The notes under the pieces: model-generated
Databases searched by the model: none
The model's input: only the letters and a program-made list of their open reading frames with translations
What the model was told of the DNA's origin: nothing
In this document: positions 44,351 through 51,948 of the stretch, one piece after another
Layout: every line of letters begins with the position of its first letter
Numbering within the stretch: the stretch's first letter is position 1
DNA from: Panacagrimonas sp965216805
Lineage (GTDB): Bacteria > Pseudomonadota > Gammaproteobacteria > Nevskiales > Nevskiaceae
Direction: 5' to 3'
Length of the DNA: 64,000 nt
Assembly (NCBI RefSeq): GCF_965216805.1
Contig: NZ_CBDCGN010000002.1
Location: 1,240,001 to 1,304,000, forward strand
Translations under genes and position numbers: made by a program

Positions 44351-44954
44351 CAGCCTTGCTCCGCTTGGATTCGAGCGCAGACTTGGCGGCGGCGAATGAC
44401 TTGGCCGGAAGTTCTTCCAGGCTCGCAATCTTCAGATAGCGGAGAAACTTCCCACGGTCTGCCGACACTTCATCGATCAGCGACTCCAATTCATCAACCT
44501 GTTCTTCGCTGACGGTGCGCGTGTGCTCGACGCGGCTTTCATCGTTCTCGCCGGTTTCGAGCATCAGCACTTTCAGCAGCGCCGACTTCGTCGCGTAGGT
44601 GACGGCCTTGCCGGGGGCCTTGTCGCCGTTGTCATTGGCGTGCGCTTCGATCCGAACGCTGATGCGGTCGGCGGGCTCATCCATGTTGACGAAGTGGATC
44701 AGGTAAGCGCCCTCATACAAGCGCATCGGATCGGGAATCGTGCCGCTGCCGTCCTTCGCGGCCTTCACGCCTGCCGGGTTCATCACGCCGGAAACCTGCT
44801 CCGGATAAGTGACGATGCCGTGCTTCACGAATGCGTCCCGGCACAGCGCGACCACCATGTCATGCGACACGGCTTTGTAGTTCTGTACAGTCTTGTCCTT
44901 CTGGACATACAGAACCGCTTTGCGCACCTCATTGATGCGTTGATAGATGTTCAC
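44343..44954 (-). CDS. ERF-family single-strand annealing protein
   Basis: The 203-residue protein's N-terminus MNIYQRINEVRKAVLYVQKD and the region KAVTYATKSALLKVLMLETGE are typical of ERF recombinases. An acidic C-terminal domain follows. It anneals resected ends. Together with YqaJ and SSB it forms a Red-like system. Confidence 0.85.
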   Translation of the reverse strand: MNIYQRINEVRKAVLYVQKDKTVQNYKAVSHDMVVALCRDAFVKHGIVTYPEQVSGVMNPAGVKAAKDGSGTIPDPMRLYEGAYLIHFVNMDEPADRISVRIEAHANDNGDKAPGKAVTYATKSALLKVLMLETGENDESRVEHTRTVSEEQVDELESLIDEVSADRGKFLRYLKIASLEELPAKSFAAAKSALESKRSKADA

Positions 44955-45199
44955 AGTCCCAACTCCTCAATAATCAACTCGCACTCCGCCGGCTCACAAA
45001 ACGGCGCGTACTGCTCATGCGCCGCGTCGGCCGCGAACGATGCGTAGATGGCGAAGATCAGGCAGAGGACGGCGGCGACGACGCCCACGGCGTACCCGAT
45101 GACTTCCCCGCGCGACACCCTCGGCGGGTAGTCGGCCCAGTCCTCGGGCGGCGCTTCGCGGAAGCGGCGGGCCTGTTCTGCGGCTTCGTTGCGGGTCAT
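44951..45199 (-). CDS. Small single-span membrane protein
   Basis: The 82-residue protein has a charged N-terminus (MTRNEAAEQARRF) and one membrane helix (VIGYAVGVVAAVLCLIFAIYA). The short tail is acidic and contains Cys residues. The function is unknown. ATGA overlaps both neighbours. Confidence 0.65.
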   Translation of the reverse strand: MTRNEAAEQARRFREAPPEDWADYPPRVSRGEVIGYAVGVVAAVLCLIFAIYASFAADAAHEQYAPFCEPAECELIIEELGL

Positions 45200-45288
45200 G
45201 AGACTGCCCCGAGCCATGCGACCCATCCCATGAAGGCGAAAAAGCCGACAACCAGAACACATAGAACAGTCGCATCTGATCGGTTCAT
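45196..45288 (-). CDS. Tiny membrane peptide (30 aa)
   Basis: MNRSDATVLCVLVVGFFAFM followed by ten more residues, almost entirely one hydrophobic helix. The frame fits exactly between neighbours, with ATGA overlaps at both ends, and AT-ending codons are few. It is possibly a small phage membrane protein; no family is recognised. Confidence 0.5.
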   Translation of the reverse strand: MNRSDATVLCVLVVGFFAFMGWVAWLGAVS

Positions 45289-45452
45289 GGCACGCACCAC
45301 ACGACGGCGTAATCGCTTAGCGGCTTGCGTCCCTCGGTCGTCTCGACGTAGCCGCGGCGCTTGAGTTCGTCGCAGCTAATCGAATGCTCGGTCTGCCAGT
45401 CGGCAGCGCAGCCGGATAGGAGCGTGGCGAGGAAGATCAGGGCGCGGGTCAT
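45285..45452 (-). CDS. Small lipoprotein (55 aa)
   Basis: The frame begins MTRALIFLATLLSGCAADWQ, a clear lipoprotein signal with lipobox LSGC, followed by ~40 residues including two more Cys. It has ATGA overlaps with both neighbours. It could be an envelope protein acting in exclusion or lysis control, but this is only inference. Confidence 0.6.
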   Translation of the reverse strand: MTRALIFLATLLSGCAADWQTEHSISCDELKRRGYVETTEGRKPLSDYAVVWCVP

Positions 45453-45820
45453 GGCTTCACCTCGCGGGCCTTGAGCATCGCGTCGGCCTGCATGTAGCGG
45501 ACTCGGGCGATGGCCTTCGCTTCTAGTTCCAGTCGCGCCGTTACCTTCCCTACCTCATCCAGAGCCGCCCAATCCGGGACCAGAGAAAGAATCCCGGTTT
45601 CAGTGATGTGCTCTTCACGTTCAGCGGTCGGGTGCAATGCGAAGATGGCGAGCGCGGTGTCATCCATCGCACGTATGCACTTGACGAGGCGGTCATCGGC
45701 CTGGACATGAGCAGCAAAGTAGTCGCGTAAGGTCATGCCGAAACCCGTCGTTTCTTGCTGGCCGTGGCCGTTCAATTCCCAAACCGGAAACGCCGGCCCG
45801 CCATCGTTCGGCGCGCTCAC
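45449..45820 (-). CDS. Hypothetical phage protein, GTG start
   Basis: The 123-residue protein starts MSAPNDGGPAFPVWE, a sequence start common among phage early proteins, and contains GMTLRDYFAAH, also conserved in that group. The GTG at 45820 overlaps the upstream stop as GTGA. The function is unknown. Confidence 0.7.
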   Translation of the reverse strand: MSAPNDGGPAFPVWELNGHGQQETTGFGMTLRDYFAAHVQADDRLVKCIRAMDDTALAIFALHPTAEREEHITETGILSLVPDWAALDEVGKVTARLELEAKAIARVRYMQADAMLKAREVKP

Positions 45821-45954
45821 GGCATCACCCCGCTACCCGCCACCAGCAGACACCCGGCGCACGTCGATCCGCCGACGACCTTCGCGACCGGACTGGCGCA
45901 GCCGAACGCGAGGAACAGGCCGGCGAGGGAGAGGAGGTAGAAAAGAAGGGTCAT
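45817..45954 (-). CDS. Small hydrophobic/lipoprotein-like peptide (45 aa)
   Basis: The frame begins MTLLFYLLSLAGLFLAFGCA, with a signal-like helix ending at a Cys, and two more Cys follow (TCAGC). It is held by ATGA and GTGA overlaps on the two sides. No family is recognised. Confidence 0.55.
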   Translation of the reverse strand: MTLLFYLLSLAGLFLAFGCASPVAKVVGGSTCAGCLLVAGSGVMP

Positions 45955-46325
45955 GAGGCGCGCTCCAGGCTGGCGAGGGCGGTGCGGGCCATCGCAACGG
46001 TCTGAGCCGATCCTTTTATTTCAGATGCTGCGATCAGATTGACGCAGTAGCGCAACGCCGCCGCCAGTTCGTCGCGCTGACCGATGACCGCCGCAAGCAC
46101 AAGGGGGAACACGCCGTAATCAGATCGCGTGACAACTTTCAGCGCTTGATCCGGAATGCCCGCACACGCATTCACGCAGGCGACGATGCGCTCGGCGTCG
46201 GCTAATGACTGTGCACTGGTGATGCGGACAGCGTTTGCATTTTCGTTCGGCTGCGCGGTAATTACGCTTCCGACAATGCCGCTGACGGGAGAGGCTTTCC
46301 ACGGCTCTTTCGTATGCTCACTCAC
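45951..46325 (-). CDS. Hypothetical phage protein
   Basis: The 124-residue helical protein contains SLADAERIVACVNACAGIPD, a pattern common in phage early-region proteins that start with (T)KEPW. The function is unknown. ATGA overlap on both sides. Confidence 0.68.
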   Translation of the reverse strand: MSEHTKEPWKASPVSGIVGSVITAQPNENANAVRITSAQSLADAERIVACVNACAGIPDQALKVVTRSDYGVFPLVLAAVIGQRDELAAALRYCVNLIAASEIKGSAQTVAMARTALASLERAS

Positions 46326-46639
46326 GGCAATTCCCCCGCATCGTAGTAGTGCTGCACCCGCTCTTTGATTCGCCGCCGCACCATCGCGACGAACTTGCGC
46401 CCGATCTCGGTTTCGTCGCCGGTCTTGTGCGCCTCAACAAACAGGGATCGCAGCTCGGCGAATTCGTCGACCATGTACTCGACGGCGATCTGCGCCTCGT
46501 CGCCGTCGGCCTCGATGTCGGCGTGGACGGCTTCCTCGGTGTCGGCCCAATCGTTCTGCGGCTGGCTGGCCCACTCGTGATAGCGGCTCACGGCCGCGTT
46601 CAGAGCGGCGGCGCTGTTGGCGTCGGGGTCCCAGGTCAT
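46322..46639 (-). CDS. Hypothetical acidic phage protein
   Basis: The 105-residue acidic helical protein has WADTEEAVHADIEADGDEAQ and a basic C-terminal helix. No family is recognised. It is coupled to both neighbours by 4-bp overlaps. Confidence 0.62.
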   Translation of the reverse strand: MTWDPDANSAAALNAAVSRYHEWASQPQNDWADTEEAVHADIEADGDEAQIAVEYMVDEFAELRSLFVEAHKTGDETEIGRKFVAMVRRRIKERVQHYYDAGELP

Positions 46640-46824
46640 GGCGCCTGCACCTCGAAAACCTCAAATGAGTGCTGTCCGTGCCAGTCCGCCTCTTGCTCTA
46701 TGCGGGCTGATTCGCAAACCGCTTCGGCGGCCTGCTTAGTCAGATGCAGCCCAAGAGCACGGCTTTCTTGACCGCATTCAATGCAGCCGATGTCGAAGGC
46801 AAGCCAATAGGTCGCGCCGCTCAT
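46636..46824 (-). CDS. Small Cys-containing phage protein
   Basis: The 62-residue protein has IGCIECGQESRALGLHL, suggesting a partial zinc-knuckle. The start MSGATYWLAF at 46824 overlaps the upstream stop as ATGA. The function is unknown. Confidence 0.58.
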   Translation of the reverse strand: MSGATYWLAFDIGCIECGQESRALGLHLTKQAAEAVCESARIEQEADWHGQHSFEVFEVQAP

Positions 46825-47120
46825 GCCGCGTCCCCGATCACGAATTCTTCGACCTCGCGGGTGACGGTGCGCTTCGCCAAGCAACGCTCGCGGTCGAAAT
46901 GGACGGTCAGTTCAAGGCTGCTCAACTTCACGCACGGATAGCGGCAATCCATGGACCTGTAATTGACCGGGCCACCGGCAGCGGCGACGACCTGGGCAAG
47001 CTCTGTAGGCCCGGCGCTGTCCGCCATCCACGCGAACGCGCCGACATTGCGCAGGTGCTCGCCATGCTGGTCGAGCCAGTCCGCCAGTCGGCGCAGCTTT
47101 CCGCTGTCGGGGTGGCTCAT
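46821..47120 (-). CDS. Hypothetical phage protein
   Basis: The 99-residue protein has a helical N-terminus (LRRLADWLDQHGEHLRNVGAF) and a beta-rich C-terminus. No family is recognised. Its ATG at 47120 overlaps the pentapeptide-repeat gene's stop. Confidence 0.62.
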   Translation of the reverse strand: MSHPDSGKLRRLADWLDQHGEHLRNVGAFAWMADSAGPTELAQVVAAAGGPVNYRSMDCRYPCVKLSSLELTVHFDRERCLAKRTVTREVEEFVIGDAA

Positions 47121-48022
47121 GACTGAGCCTCCACGCCGGCAAGCCGGGCCATGTCGGCGAGGGCTTCGTCGTCGCCGCAGTAAAAATCAGGGATGCGCTC
47201 AAGCGACGGGTCGCTGGCCTGATAGATGAGCGCAGCGGCAGCAGGCGTGCCGTAGCAGCCCTCCATTACGCGGCCACCGTCGCCCGCCAGCGTCACGACC
47301 CAGCCGGCCCGGCAATGCGACGTGCCGCAGGCGTTGTGCCACCCGCCCATGTCCAGGGCGCCGGGCCGACTCGCAGCGGCGTAGATCGCGCGGTGAATGT
47401 CGGGGATGCGGGGCACAAAATCGGGGATGTTTTTGGCGTCGCTCAGGTTGGCGCCGCTCAGGTTGGCGCCGCTCAGGTAGGCGCCGCTCAGGTTGGCGCC
47501 GCTCAGGTAGGCGCCGCGCAGGTCGGCGTCGCTCAGGTAGGCGCCGCTCAGGTTGGCGCCGCTCAGGTAGGCGCCGCGCAGGTCGGCGCCGCTCAGGTCG
47601 GCGTCGCTCAGGTCGGCGTCGCTCAGGTTGGCGCCGCGCAGGTCGGCGCCGCTCAGGTAGGCGCCGCTCAGGTAGGCGCCGCGCAGGTTGGCGCCGCGCA
47701 GGTCGGCGCCGCTCAGGTAGGCGTCGCTCAGGTCGGCGCCGCGCAGGTTGGCGCCGCGCAGGTCGGCGTCGCGCAGGTCGGCGTCGCTCAGGTTGGCGCC
47801 GCGCAGGTCGGCGCCGCTCAGGTAGGCGCCGCTCAGGTAGGCGCCGCGCAGGTTGGCGCCGCTCAGGTAGGCGTCGCTCAGGTCGGCGCCGCTCTTCAGG
47901 GCCTCTAACACTGTCCGCCCCAACCTTCGGCCCGCCGTCTCGCCCGCGACCGTCTCAAGGTCGCAAGCGAACTGAGCCGCGCCGCTCCATCGGTTGTAGA
48001 TCGTGAATGTCTCGGTCGCCAT
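47117..48022 (-). CDS. Pentapeptide-repeat protein
   Basis: The 301-residue protein has about 30 pentapeptide units of the form (S/R)(G/D)A(N/D/Y)L at residues ~42-195, forming a right-handed quadrilateral beta-helix. A globular C-terminal domain (about 195-301) follows, containing GWHNACGTSHCRAGW. Some pentapeptide proteins mimic DNA and bind gyrase; whether this one does is unknown. It is near the promoter end of the leftward operon. Confidence 0.88.
   Translation of the reverse strand: MATETFTIYNRWSGAAQFACDLETVAGETAGRRLGRTVLEALKSGADLSDAYLSGANLRGAYLSGAYLSGADLRGANLSDADLRDADLRGANLRGADLSDAYLSGADLRGANLRGAYLSGAYLSGADLRGANLSDADLSDADLSGADLRGAYLSGANLSGAYLSDADLRGAYLSGANLSGAYLSGANLSGANLSDAKNIPDFVPRIPDIHRAIYAAASRPGALDMGGWHNACGTSHCRAGWVVTLAGDGGRVMEGCYGTPAAAALIYQASDPSLERIPDFYCGDDEALADMARLAGVEAQS
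47435..47896. repeat. 15-bp tandem repeats within the pentapeptide gene
   Basis: About 30 near-identical 15-bp units (GCGCCGCTCAGGTTG/GCGCCGCTCAGGTAG variants) encode the pentapeptides on the minus strand. Because the unit is in frame, slippage would change protein length without frameshift. The opposite strand is also open (VGAAQ repeats), but that is an artefact of the repeat. Confidence 0.9.
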
Positions 48023-48024
48023 GT

Positions 48025-48222
48025 CTATGCCTCCCCATCCAAAATCATGTAGACGAGGTATGACTGGAACAGCTCATCACCTTTACTGATGACGAATGTC
48101 GCGCCGCTGCGTTGCGTGACGGACAAACTGCCGTCCGCTCGCTTGGCGATAGAGCTGACGCGGTTATCCGGCTGAACCGGAATGACCCGCGCCTGCCTCT
48201 GGAGATCCGTTGCGATGCTCAT
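48025..48222 (-). CDS. Small phage protein, first gene of the leftward operon
   Basis: The 65-residue protein begins MSIATDLQRQARVIPVQPDN and contains SLSVTQRSGATFVISKGDEL. No family is recognised. It lies directly downstream of the operator region at 48251-48294, so it is the promoter-proximal gene. Confidence 0.62.
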   Translation of the reverse strand: MSIATDLQRQARVIPVQPDNRVSSIAKRADGSLSVTQRSGATFVISKGDELFQSYLVYMILDGEA

Positions 48223-48250
48223 GTCTGCCCCCTCGGTTGGTGTGGGGGGA

Positions 48251-48294
48251 CTTTACGAAAACGGTAAAGATATCGCAATACCGAAACGGTAAAG
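48251..48294. promoter_or_regulatory. Operator repeats before the leftward operon
   Basis: CTTTACGAAAACGGTAAAG (48251-48269) and TACCGAAACGGTAAAG (48279-48294) are near-palindromic copies, 25 bp apart. They share the core CGAAACGGTAAAG with two copies beside the repressor gene. They are likely binding sites for the phage repressor and/or Cro controlling the leftward early promoter (inference). Confidence 0.65.
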
Positions 48295-48368
48295 AAATCG
48301 GTCTCGTTAGTTAACCGTATGAATAAAAAAGTTATTTAGTTTCGAGGTCGTGTCGCCCCCCCGCCCAC

Positions 48369-48390
48369 AAAAAACCCCGCCGGAGCGGGG
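48369..48390 (-). terminator. Intrinsic terminator for the repressor-side block
   Basis: On the minus strand, CCCCGC-TCCG-GCGGGG is followed by six Ts (48374-48369). It lies 27 bp past the stop of the gene ending at 48417. It separates the repressor-adjacent block from the early leftward operon. Confidence 0.88.
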
Positions 48391-48416
48391 TGGGGGAAGG
48401 CAGCGCGGGAGGGGCG

Positions 48417-49301
48417 TCAGAGCAGCGGCGTTTGCAACGGCGCTCGGTGTTCGATCACCTTCAGCACGCGATAGTCCACCTTGAGTTTTCCGTCGCCTTC
48501 GTATTGACGCTTTTCCAGTGTGACGAGTAGAACGTCGCCATTGCCGAACCGCTCCGATCCGGATTGCACACGCTGATTGAACTCGGCGTCTGCTATTTCA
48601 GCGTGGAATGATGAGGCCCCATCGGTGAACCGCCACTTGTTTCCTTCCGTGAATACAGCGGACTGAATGACCAGAAGCGTTTCGCCATGAGATTGATGCA
48701 ACGGGTTCTGCAATGGGTCTGGCGCGGCAAACCACGCACGCTCGGTGGACGTGATCACCTCGGCGATGTCGTTGTCGGTCCCGAAAGCGACCTTGTCGAT
48801 GCTTTCGCCATCCATGGGCTTGAGGGTGTCGCCGAGCTGGTTTCTGGTATCGCGGTCGGCAAACAGCACGTAAACCTCGCGCTCGACGACTAATCTCTCG
48901 CTCTCGATGTGGAGGATGACGTTCTGGTCGGCCGCCTCGATCTTTTCCGGAGTTCTTCCGCGCAGCTTGCGCAGCAGCCCGATCAGGCCGCCGCCGGCCA
49001 CGCCGATGGCGCTCAAGATCGCCAGCGCATTCGCCGTAGCTGCAGCACTGTCAGACGCGAATATATCCTTGATGTTCTGCAGAAGGTCCTGCGCGACGAT
49101 GAAATCGATCCCGAAAGATCCGGTTTTGAACGATCCACGCACGTTGACCCGAACGTCGGCCCGGTCGCCTTGAAGCGCCTTGTTTGCAGCTTTCAAAAGG
49201 CCCGATACCGCTAGCAGTGCAGGCGCAAGCTCACGAACGTCCATCTCGCCATTGGAGAGGGCCGGGCCGTCGTAGGTGATGCGGAACTGAGCAGTTGACA
49301 T
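48417..49301 (-). CDS. Hypothetical protein with a hydrophobic segment
   Basis: The 294-residue protein has a beta/alpha N-terminus, a hydrophobic stretch near residues 95-115 (ALAILSAIGVAGGGLIGLL) and a soluble C-terminal domain. Phage and plasmid proteins of this type exist, but I cannot name a function. It is the last gene of the leftward block beside the repressor, ahead of a strong terminator. Confidence 0.7.
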   Translation of the reverse strand: MSTAQFRITYDGPALSNGEMDVRELAPALLAVSGLLKAANKALQGDRADVRVNVRGSFKTGSFGIDFIVAQDLLQNIKDIFASDSAAATANALAILSAIGVAGGGLIGLLRKLRGRTPEKIEAADQNVILHIESERLVVEREVYVLFADRDTRNQLGDTLKPMDGESIDKVAFGTDNDIAEVITSTERAWFAAPDPLQNPLHQSHGETLLVIQSAVFTEGNKWRFTDGASSFHAEIADAEFNQRVQSGSERFGNGDVLLVTLEKRQYEGDGKLKVDYRVLKVIEHRAPLQTPLL

Positions 49302-49327
49302 GGCGGTTCGATCATACCGCTGTCGGG

Positions 49328-49477
49328 TTAGTTGCGGCTACGCCTCCACCACGCCCCAAACCACGGCGACCGCTTCCCGCACCTGGCGCACAGCCACTTC
49401 GGGTCAGGCCGCCCCGTAGGCCGCCAGCGGTGGCCGCGGAACCAGCAGATGGGGCGGGAGAGGATTAGAGCGGCCAT
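49328..49477 (-). CDS. Small zinc-ribbon protein (DUF1660-like, 49 aa)
   Basis: The frame begins MAALILSRPICWFRGHRWRP and has C-x-x-x-x-H in the first half and CARCGK in the second, the pattern of DUF1660-type phage proteins (CxLFGHxW ... CxRCG). It overlaps the 3' end of the upstream zinc-ribbon membrane gene by 13 bp. The function is unknown. Confidence 0.62.
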   Translation of the reverse strand: MAALILSRPICWFRGHRWRPTGRPDPKWLCARCGKRSPWFGAWWRRSRN

Positions 49478-49866
49478 GCCTTGCCGCTGGCGGCATCAAC
49501 CATGTATGCCTTTTGAGCCTTTCCGCCTCGGTACTCGACGCACTGCACCTCAAACAAGTCATCCCGGGATTCAGGGCGCCTAATGGACTGCACCTCGGCG
49601 CACAGATGCCCGTTCAGGTTTAACAGGGTCGCGGCGATTTCCTCAGGGCTTTGCCCCTCATTGTTTTTTGCCTTCGCCGCGGGGGCGGTTGGCGTCGTGT
49701 TAGGCGTCCCGAATGCGAACATAAGGACCATCACGAGAATGCCAAGCACGAGCACATGGCCAACGCCGACACGCCCCTGGCCTGGCTTAGATATCCCGCA
49801 GTTCGGACACGCCTTGGCGGCAGATGAGACGGCCGTCTTGCACTCCTTACACTTCGTCATTGCCAT
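49465..49866 (-). CDS. Zinc-ribbon membrane protein
   Basis: In this 133-residue protein an N-terminal zinc-ribbon (CKECKTAVSSAAKACPNCG) is followed by one membrane helix (VLVLGILVMVLMFAFG) and a C-terminal extracytoplasmic domain. The domain order resembles the next gene upstream, suggesting a related pair. The function is unknown. Confidence 0.75.
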   Translation of the reverse strand: MAMTKCKECKTAVSSAAKACPNCGISKPGQGRVGVGHVLVLGILVMVLMFAFGTPNTTPTAPAAKAKNNEGQSPEEIAATLLNLNGHLCAEVQSIRRPESRDDLFEVQCVEYRGGKAQKAYMVDAASGKAWPL

Positions 49867-49869
49867 GGA

Positions 49870-50358
49870 TTAGTCCCCCAAGATTTCCAAGACGTTCCCG
49901 CGCAAGTCCGTCCTGGCGGTCATCGAATTCAGAACCTTGCCTCCGAAAGCGTTCGCGCCGCGGAAGGTGGTTGTGACCGTGAGATATGACCCGTTGTCGG
50001 AATAGCGCGTCTCGACGTGCTCATATGAATCCGGATCGTTCATCGATCTTTTGATGAAGTCCGTAAGCCCGCGGTGTGACCCGTCCCATGCGCTGAAATG
50101 CTTTTCTAGCGTTTCTTTCCGCGTCTCTGCTGCGGTAGGAGGAGGGGCGTCTGACCCTGAGCAGCTATATATCGACAGTGCGGCGGCAAGAAAAATCAGG
50201 CCAATGATCCCGCCGGTCGCCCACTCCACGCCGCTGTGGCCTAGAAAGCCCGAACCTTGCTCGGATTTCTGAGCGACTACATCTGCCCCACAATGAGCGC
50301 ACGAATGCTCATGGCTGGAAGTCTCCCCGCCGCAGGCCGAACAAAAAACGATTGCCAT
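49870..50358 (-). CDS. Zinc-ribbon membrane protein, second copy type
   Basis: The 162-residue protein has the zinc-ribbon CSACGGETSSHEHSCAHCG, then a membrane helix (ATGGIIGLIFLAAALSIYSC) and a soluble domain with DPDSYEHVETRY, seen in small membrane proteins of phages. The start at 50358 has AGGAG. The function is unknown. Confidence 0.75.
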   Translation of the reverse strand: MAIVFCSACGGETSSHEHSCAHCGADVVAQKSEQGSGFLGHSGVEWATGGIIGLIFLAAALSIYSCSGSDAPPPTAAETRKETLEKHFSAWDGSHRGLTDFIKRSMNDPDSYEHVETRYSDNGSYLTVTTTFRGANAFGGKVLNSMTARTDLRGNVLEILGD

Positions 50359-50396
50359 TTCAAAGTCTCCTAAGGGGCGCGGCGTGGTGCCTAGAC

Positions 50397-51122
50397 TCAT
50401 TGAGGCGTGACGGCCTCAAGAAACCCGGAAACGTAGGAGGCGGGGACCGTAAACACTTCCTCGCCCCCGCTCCCGCTGATCTTGAACGTGATCCCTGTTC
50501 CTCTGGCCGCTTCGAGATACTGCTGATCGACGTTGATGCCGAGCGTCTCGTAATGCGAGCAACCGCCGTATGAGTTGCAAGAGCCGACATCACGACTGAT
50601 GCGCGTAGCGTCAAGGCGGGCGCCATGCGAGTCGTGGGCGTATTCGTAGAACCGCCAACTTGAGTCGTAGTAGTCGGTCACGTAGACCTGAAAAGTCGTG
50701 CGCCCGGTTGAGTCGTGCGCCCAGGCGCGGAGCATGAGGGTGTCGTTCTGCCGCGTAGCGATGTCCGGCCCTTCGTATTTTGTGAGTTTTTTGAATTCGT
50801 CTCGCTTGACGCCGGTCTTGGCCTTCACTGACAACGGATCAGATACATTCAAGGCGGCAACGCGCTTGTGCGCTGCATCTGCGTCGTCCCTGTCTGCGGG
50901 CGACATGGACTGCCACTTGGAATACGCCGCCGCGACTTCGGGGGCATCTTCAAAAATCTGCTGCCGGACATCTGCAGGCTGTTGATCTAACAGCGCTGCC
51001 ATCCCTGCCAGATCGCCAGCCTGCACGTCGCCCCTTGCGTCACTGGTCAGGCCGCGGACTGGATTGCTGGCGCAGCCTGCAATCGTGAGCGCTACAACCA
51101 CTGCCGAAAATCCCTTTGTCAT
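50397..51122 (-). CDS. Phage-encoded lipoprotein
   Basis: The 241-residue protein has a signal peptide with lipobox IAGC (Cys 17) and a helical region. A beta-rich C-terminal half follows (TFQVYVTDYYDSSWRFYEYA), resembling DUF-type lipoproteins seen in phages and plasmids. It is probably displayed on a membrane in lysogens. It lies 36 bp downstream of the repressor gene and may share its transcript. Confidence 0.75.
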   Translation of the reverse strand: MTKGFSAVVVALTIAGCASNPVRGLTSDARGDVQAGDLAGMAALLDQQPADVRQQIFEDAPEVAAAYSKWQSMSPADRDDADAAHKRVAALNVSDPLSVKAKTGVKRDEFKKLTKYEGPDIATRQNDTLMLRAWAHDSTGRTTFQVYVTDYYDSSWRFYEYAHDSHGARLDATRISRDVGSCNSYGGCSHYETLGINVDQQYLEAARGTGITFKISGSGGEEVFTVPASYVSGFLEAVTPQ

Positions 51123-51158
51123 CCCGCCCCTTTTCGCCTTTCCGCGCGTGCGGACATG

Positions 51159-51857
51159 TCACCGTTGGTGAATGTCATCTGGATCAAACGGCCCTTGGAC
51201 CACGCATATGCGCTCGATCTCTTCCTTCAGAACGGTCATAGGCTTGTAGCCATTATTGACGCTCAGCAGTTCGAAGGAATCTTCCGTTTCTATTCCTAGC
51301 TTTTTCAGAAGCTTGCTGCCGTCTACTAGGCTGACAAAAACATACTTGCCCGGAGCATATGGGAGATTGGGGCAGGCGACGATGTATTCGCCGTGGTTGT
51401 ATCTCGGAGACATCGAATCCCCTATTACGCGCAAGCCAAATGCGTTCGGGTCTCGGCCTCGGTAAGGGACTCTCAATTCACCGTCTCCGACTGCCATCGG
51501 CTCTTCTTCCAAGTAGCCGTATGGGCCGCCTTTAACCCTGCCAACCACCGGGGCCAACGAATATTGCCCGGGGTCAAGAAAATAATTGCTGGCCGCCTCT
51601 TCTACGTTGCTGCCGATGTAGTCCATGGGGATGTCCCATGAGCCCGCCGGATCGCCGGCAAATTTTTCGAATTGACGCGCGGCCTTCCCTCCCATGTTCT
51701 TCCGCTTGCTGGGGTTTTTGTTCCCCAAAAGCTGGCTGATCCTCTGCTCATTCATCTTGAGGCCAGCGGCCATCATCGCTTCTGCCAAGTGAACGGCCTT
51801 GCCGTGCTTGGCAACCAAAGCCATCAGTCGCGTGTGCCTGAGATGGTAAACGTCCAT
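51159..51857 (-). CDS. Phage repressor (S24 peptidase-like, CI type)
   Basis: The 232-residue protein's N-terminal HTH region (residues ~8-65, including MNEQRISQLLGNKNPSKRKN) is followed by a LexA/UmuD-type S24 domain. The catalytic Ser is in GDSMSPRYNHGEYI and the Lys in DGSKLLKKLG. It maintains lysogeny and may be inactivated by RecA-promoted cleavage, although no Ala-Gly cleavage site is obvious. The start at ATG 51857 has GAGGGA; upstream extensions would cross the operators. Confidence 0.88.
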   Translation of the reverse strand: MDVYHLRHTRLMALVAKHGKAVHLAEAMMAAGLKMNEQRISQLLGNKNPSKRKNMGGKAARQFEKFAGDPAGSWDIPMDYIGSNVEEAASNYFLDPGQYSLAPVVGRVKGGPYGYLEEEPMAVGDGELRVPYRGRDPNAFGLRVIGDSMSPRYNHGEYIVACPNLPYAPGKYVFVSLVDGSKLLKKLGIETEDSFELLSVNNGYKPMTVLKEEIERICVVQGPFDPDDIHQR

Positions 51858-51896
51858 TCCCTCATTGCCCCATTTTTTACTATTTAAGTAAATAGA

Positions 51897-51940
51897 CGAA
51901 ACGATAAAGGGCTTGCATTGACTTAACCGTAACGGTAAAG
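51897..51940. promoter_or_regulatory. Operators in the repressor/Cro gap
   Basis: CGAAACGATAAAG (51897-51909) and CGTAACGGTAAAG (51928-51940, within TTAACCGTAACGGTAAAG) repeat the core found at 48256-48294. TTGACT at 51919-51924 could be a -35 box for the rightward promoter. The arrangement resembles an OR region governing repressor versus Cro (inference). Confidence 0.65.
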
Positions 51941-51948
51941 TGCGGCTC

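Noticed and set aside
47315..47908. Long open frame on the + strand with VGAAQ repeats
   Set aside because: It is a by-product of the 15-bp pentapeptide repeats on the other strand, which leave every frame open.
48223..48416. Possible CRISPR-like or iteron array in the AT-rich gap
   Set aside because: The repeats are only two operator-type copies plus a terminator, without regular spacers.
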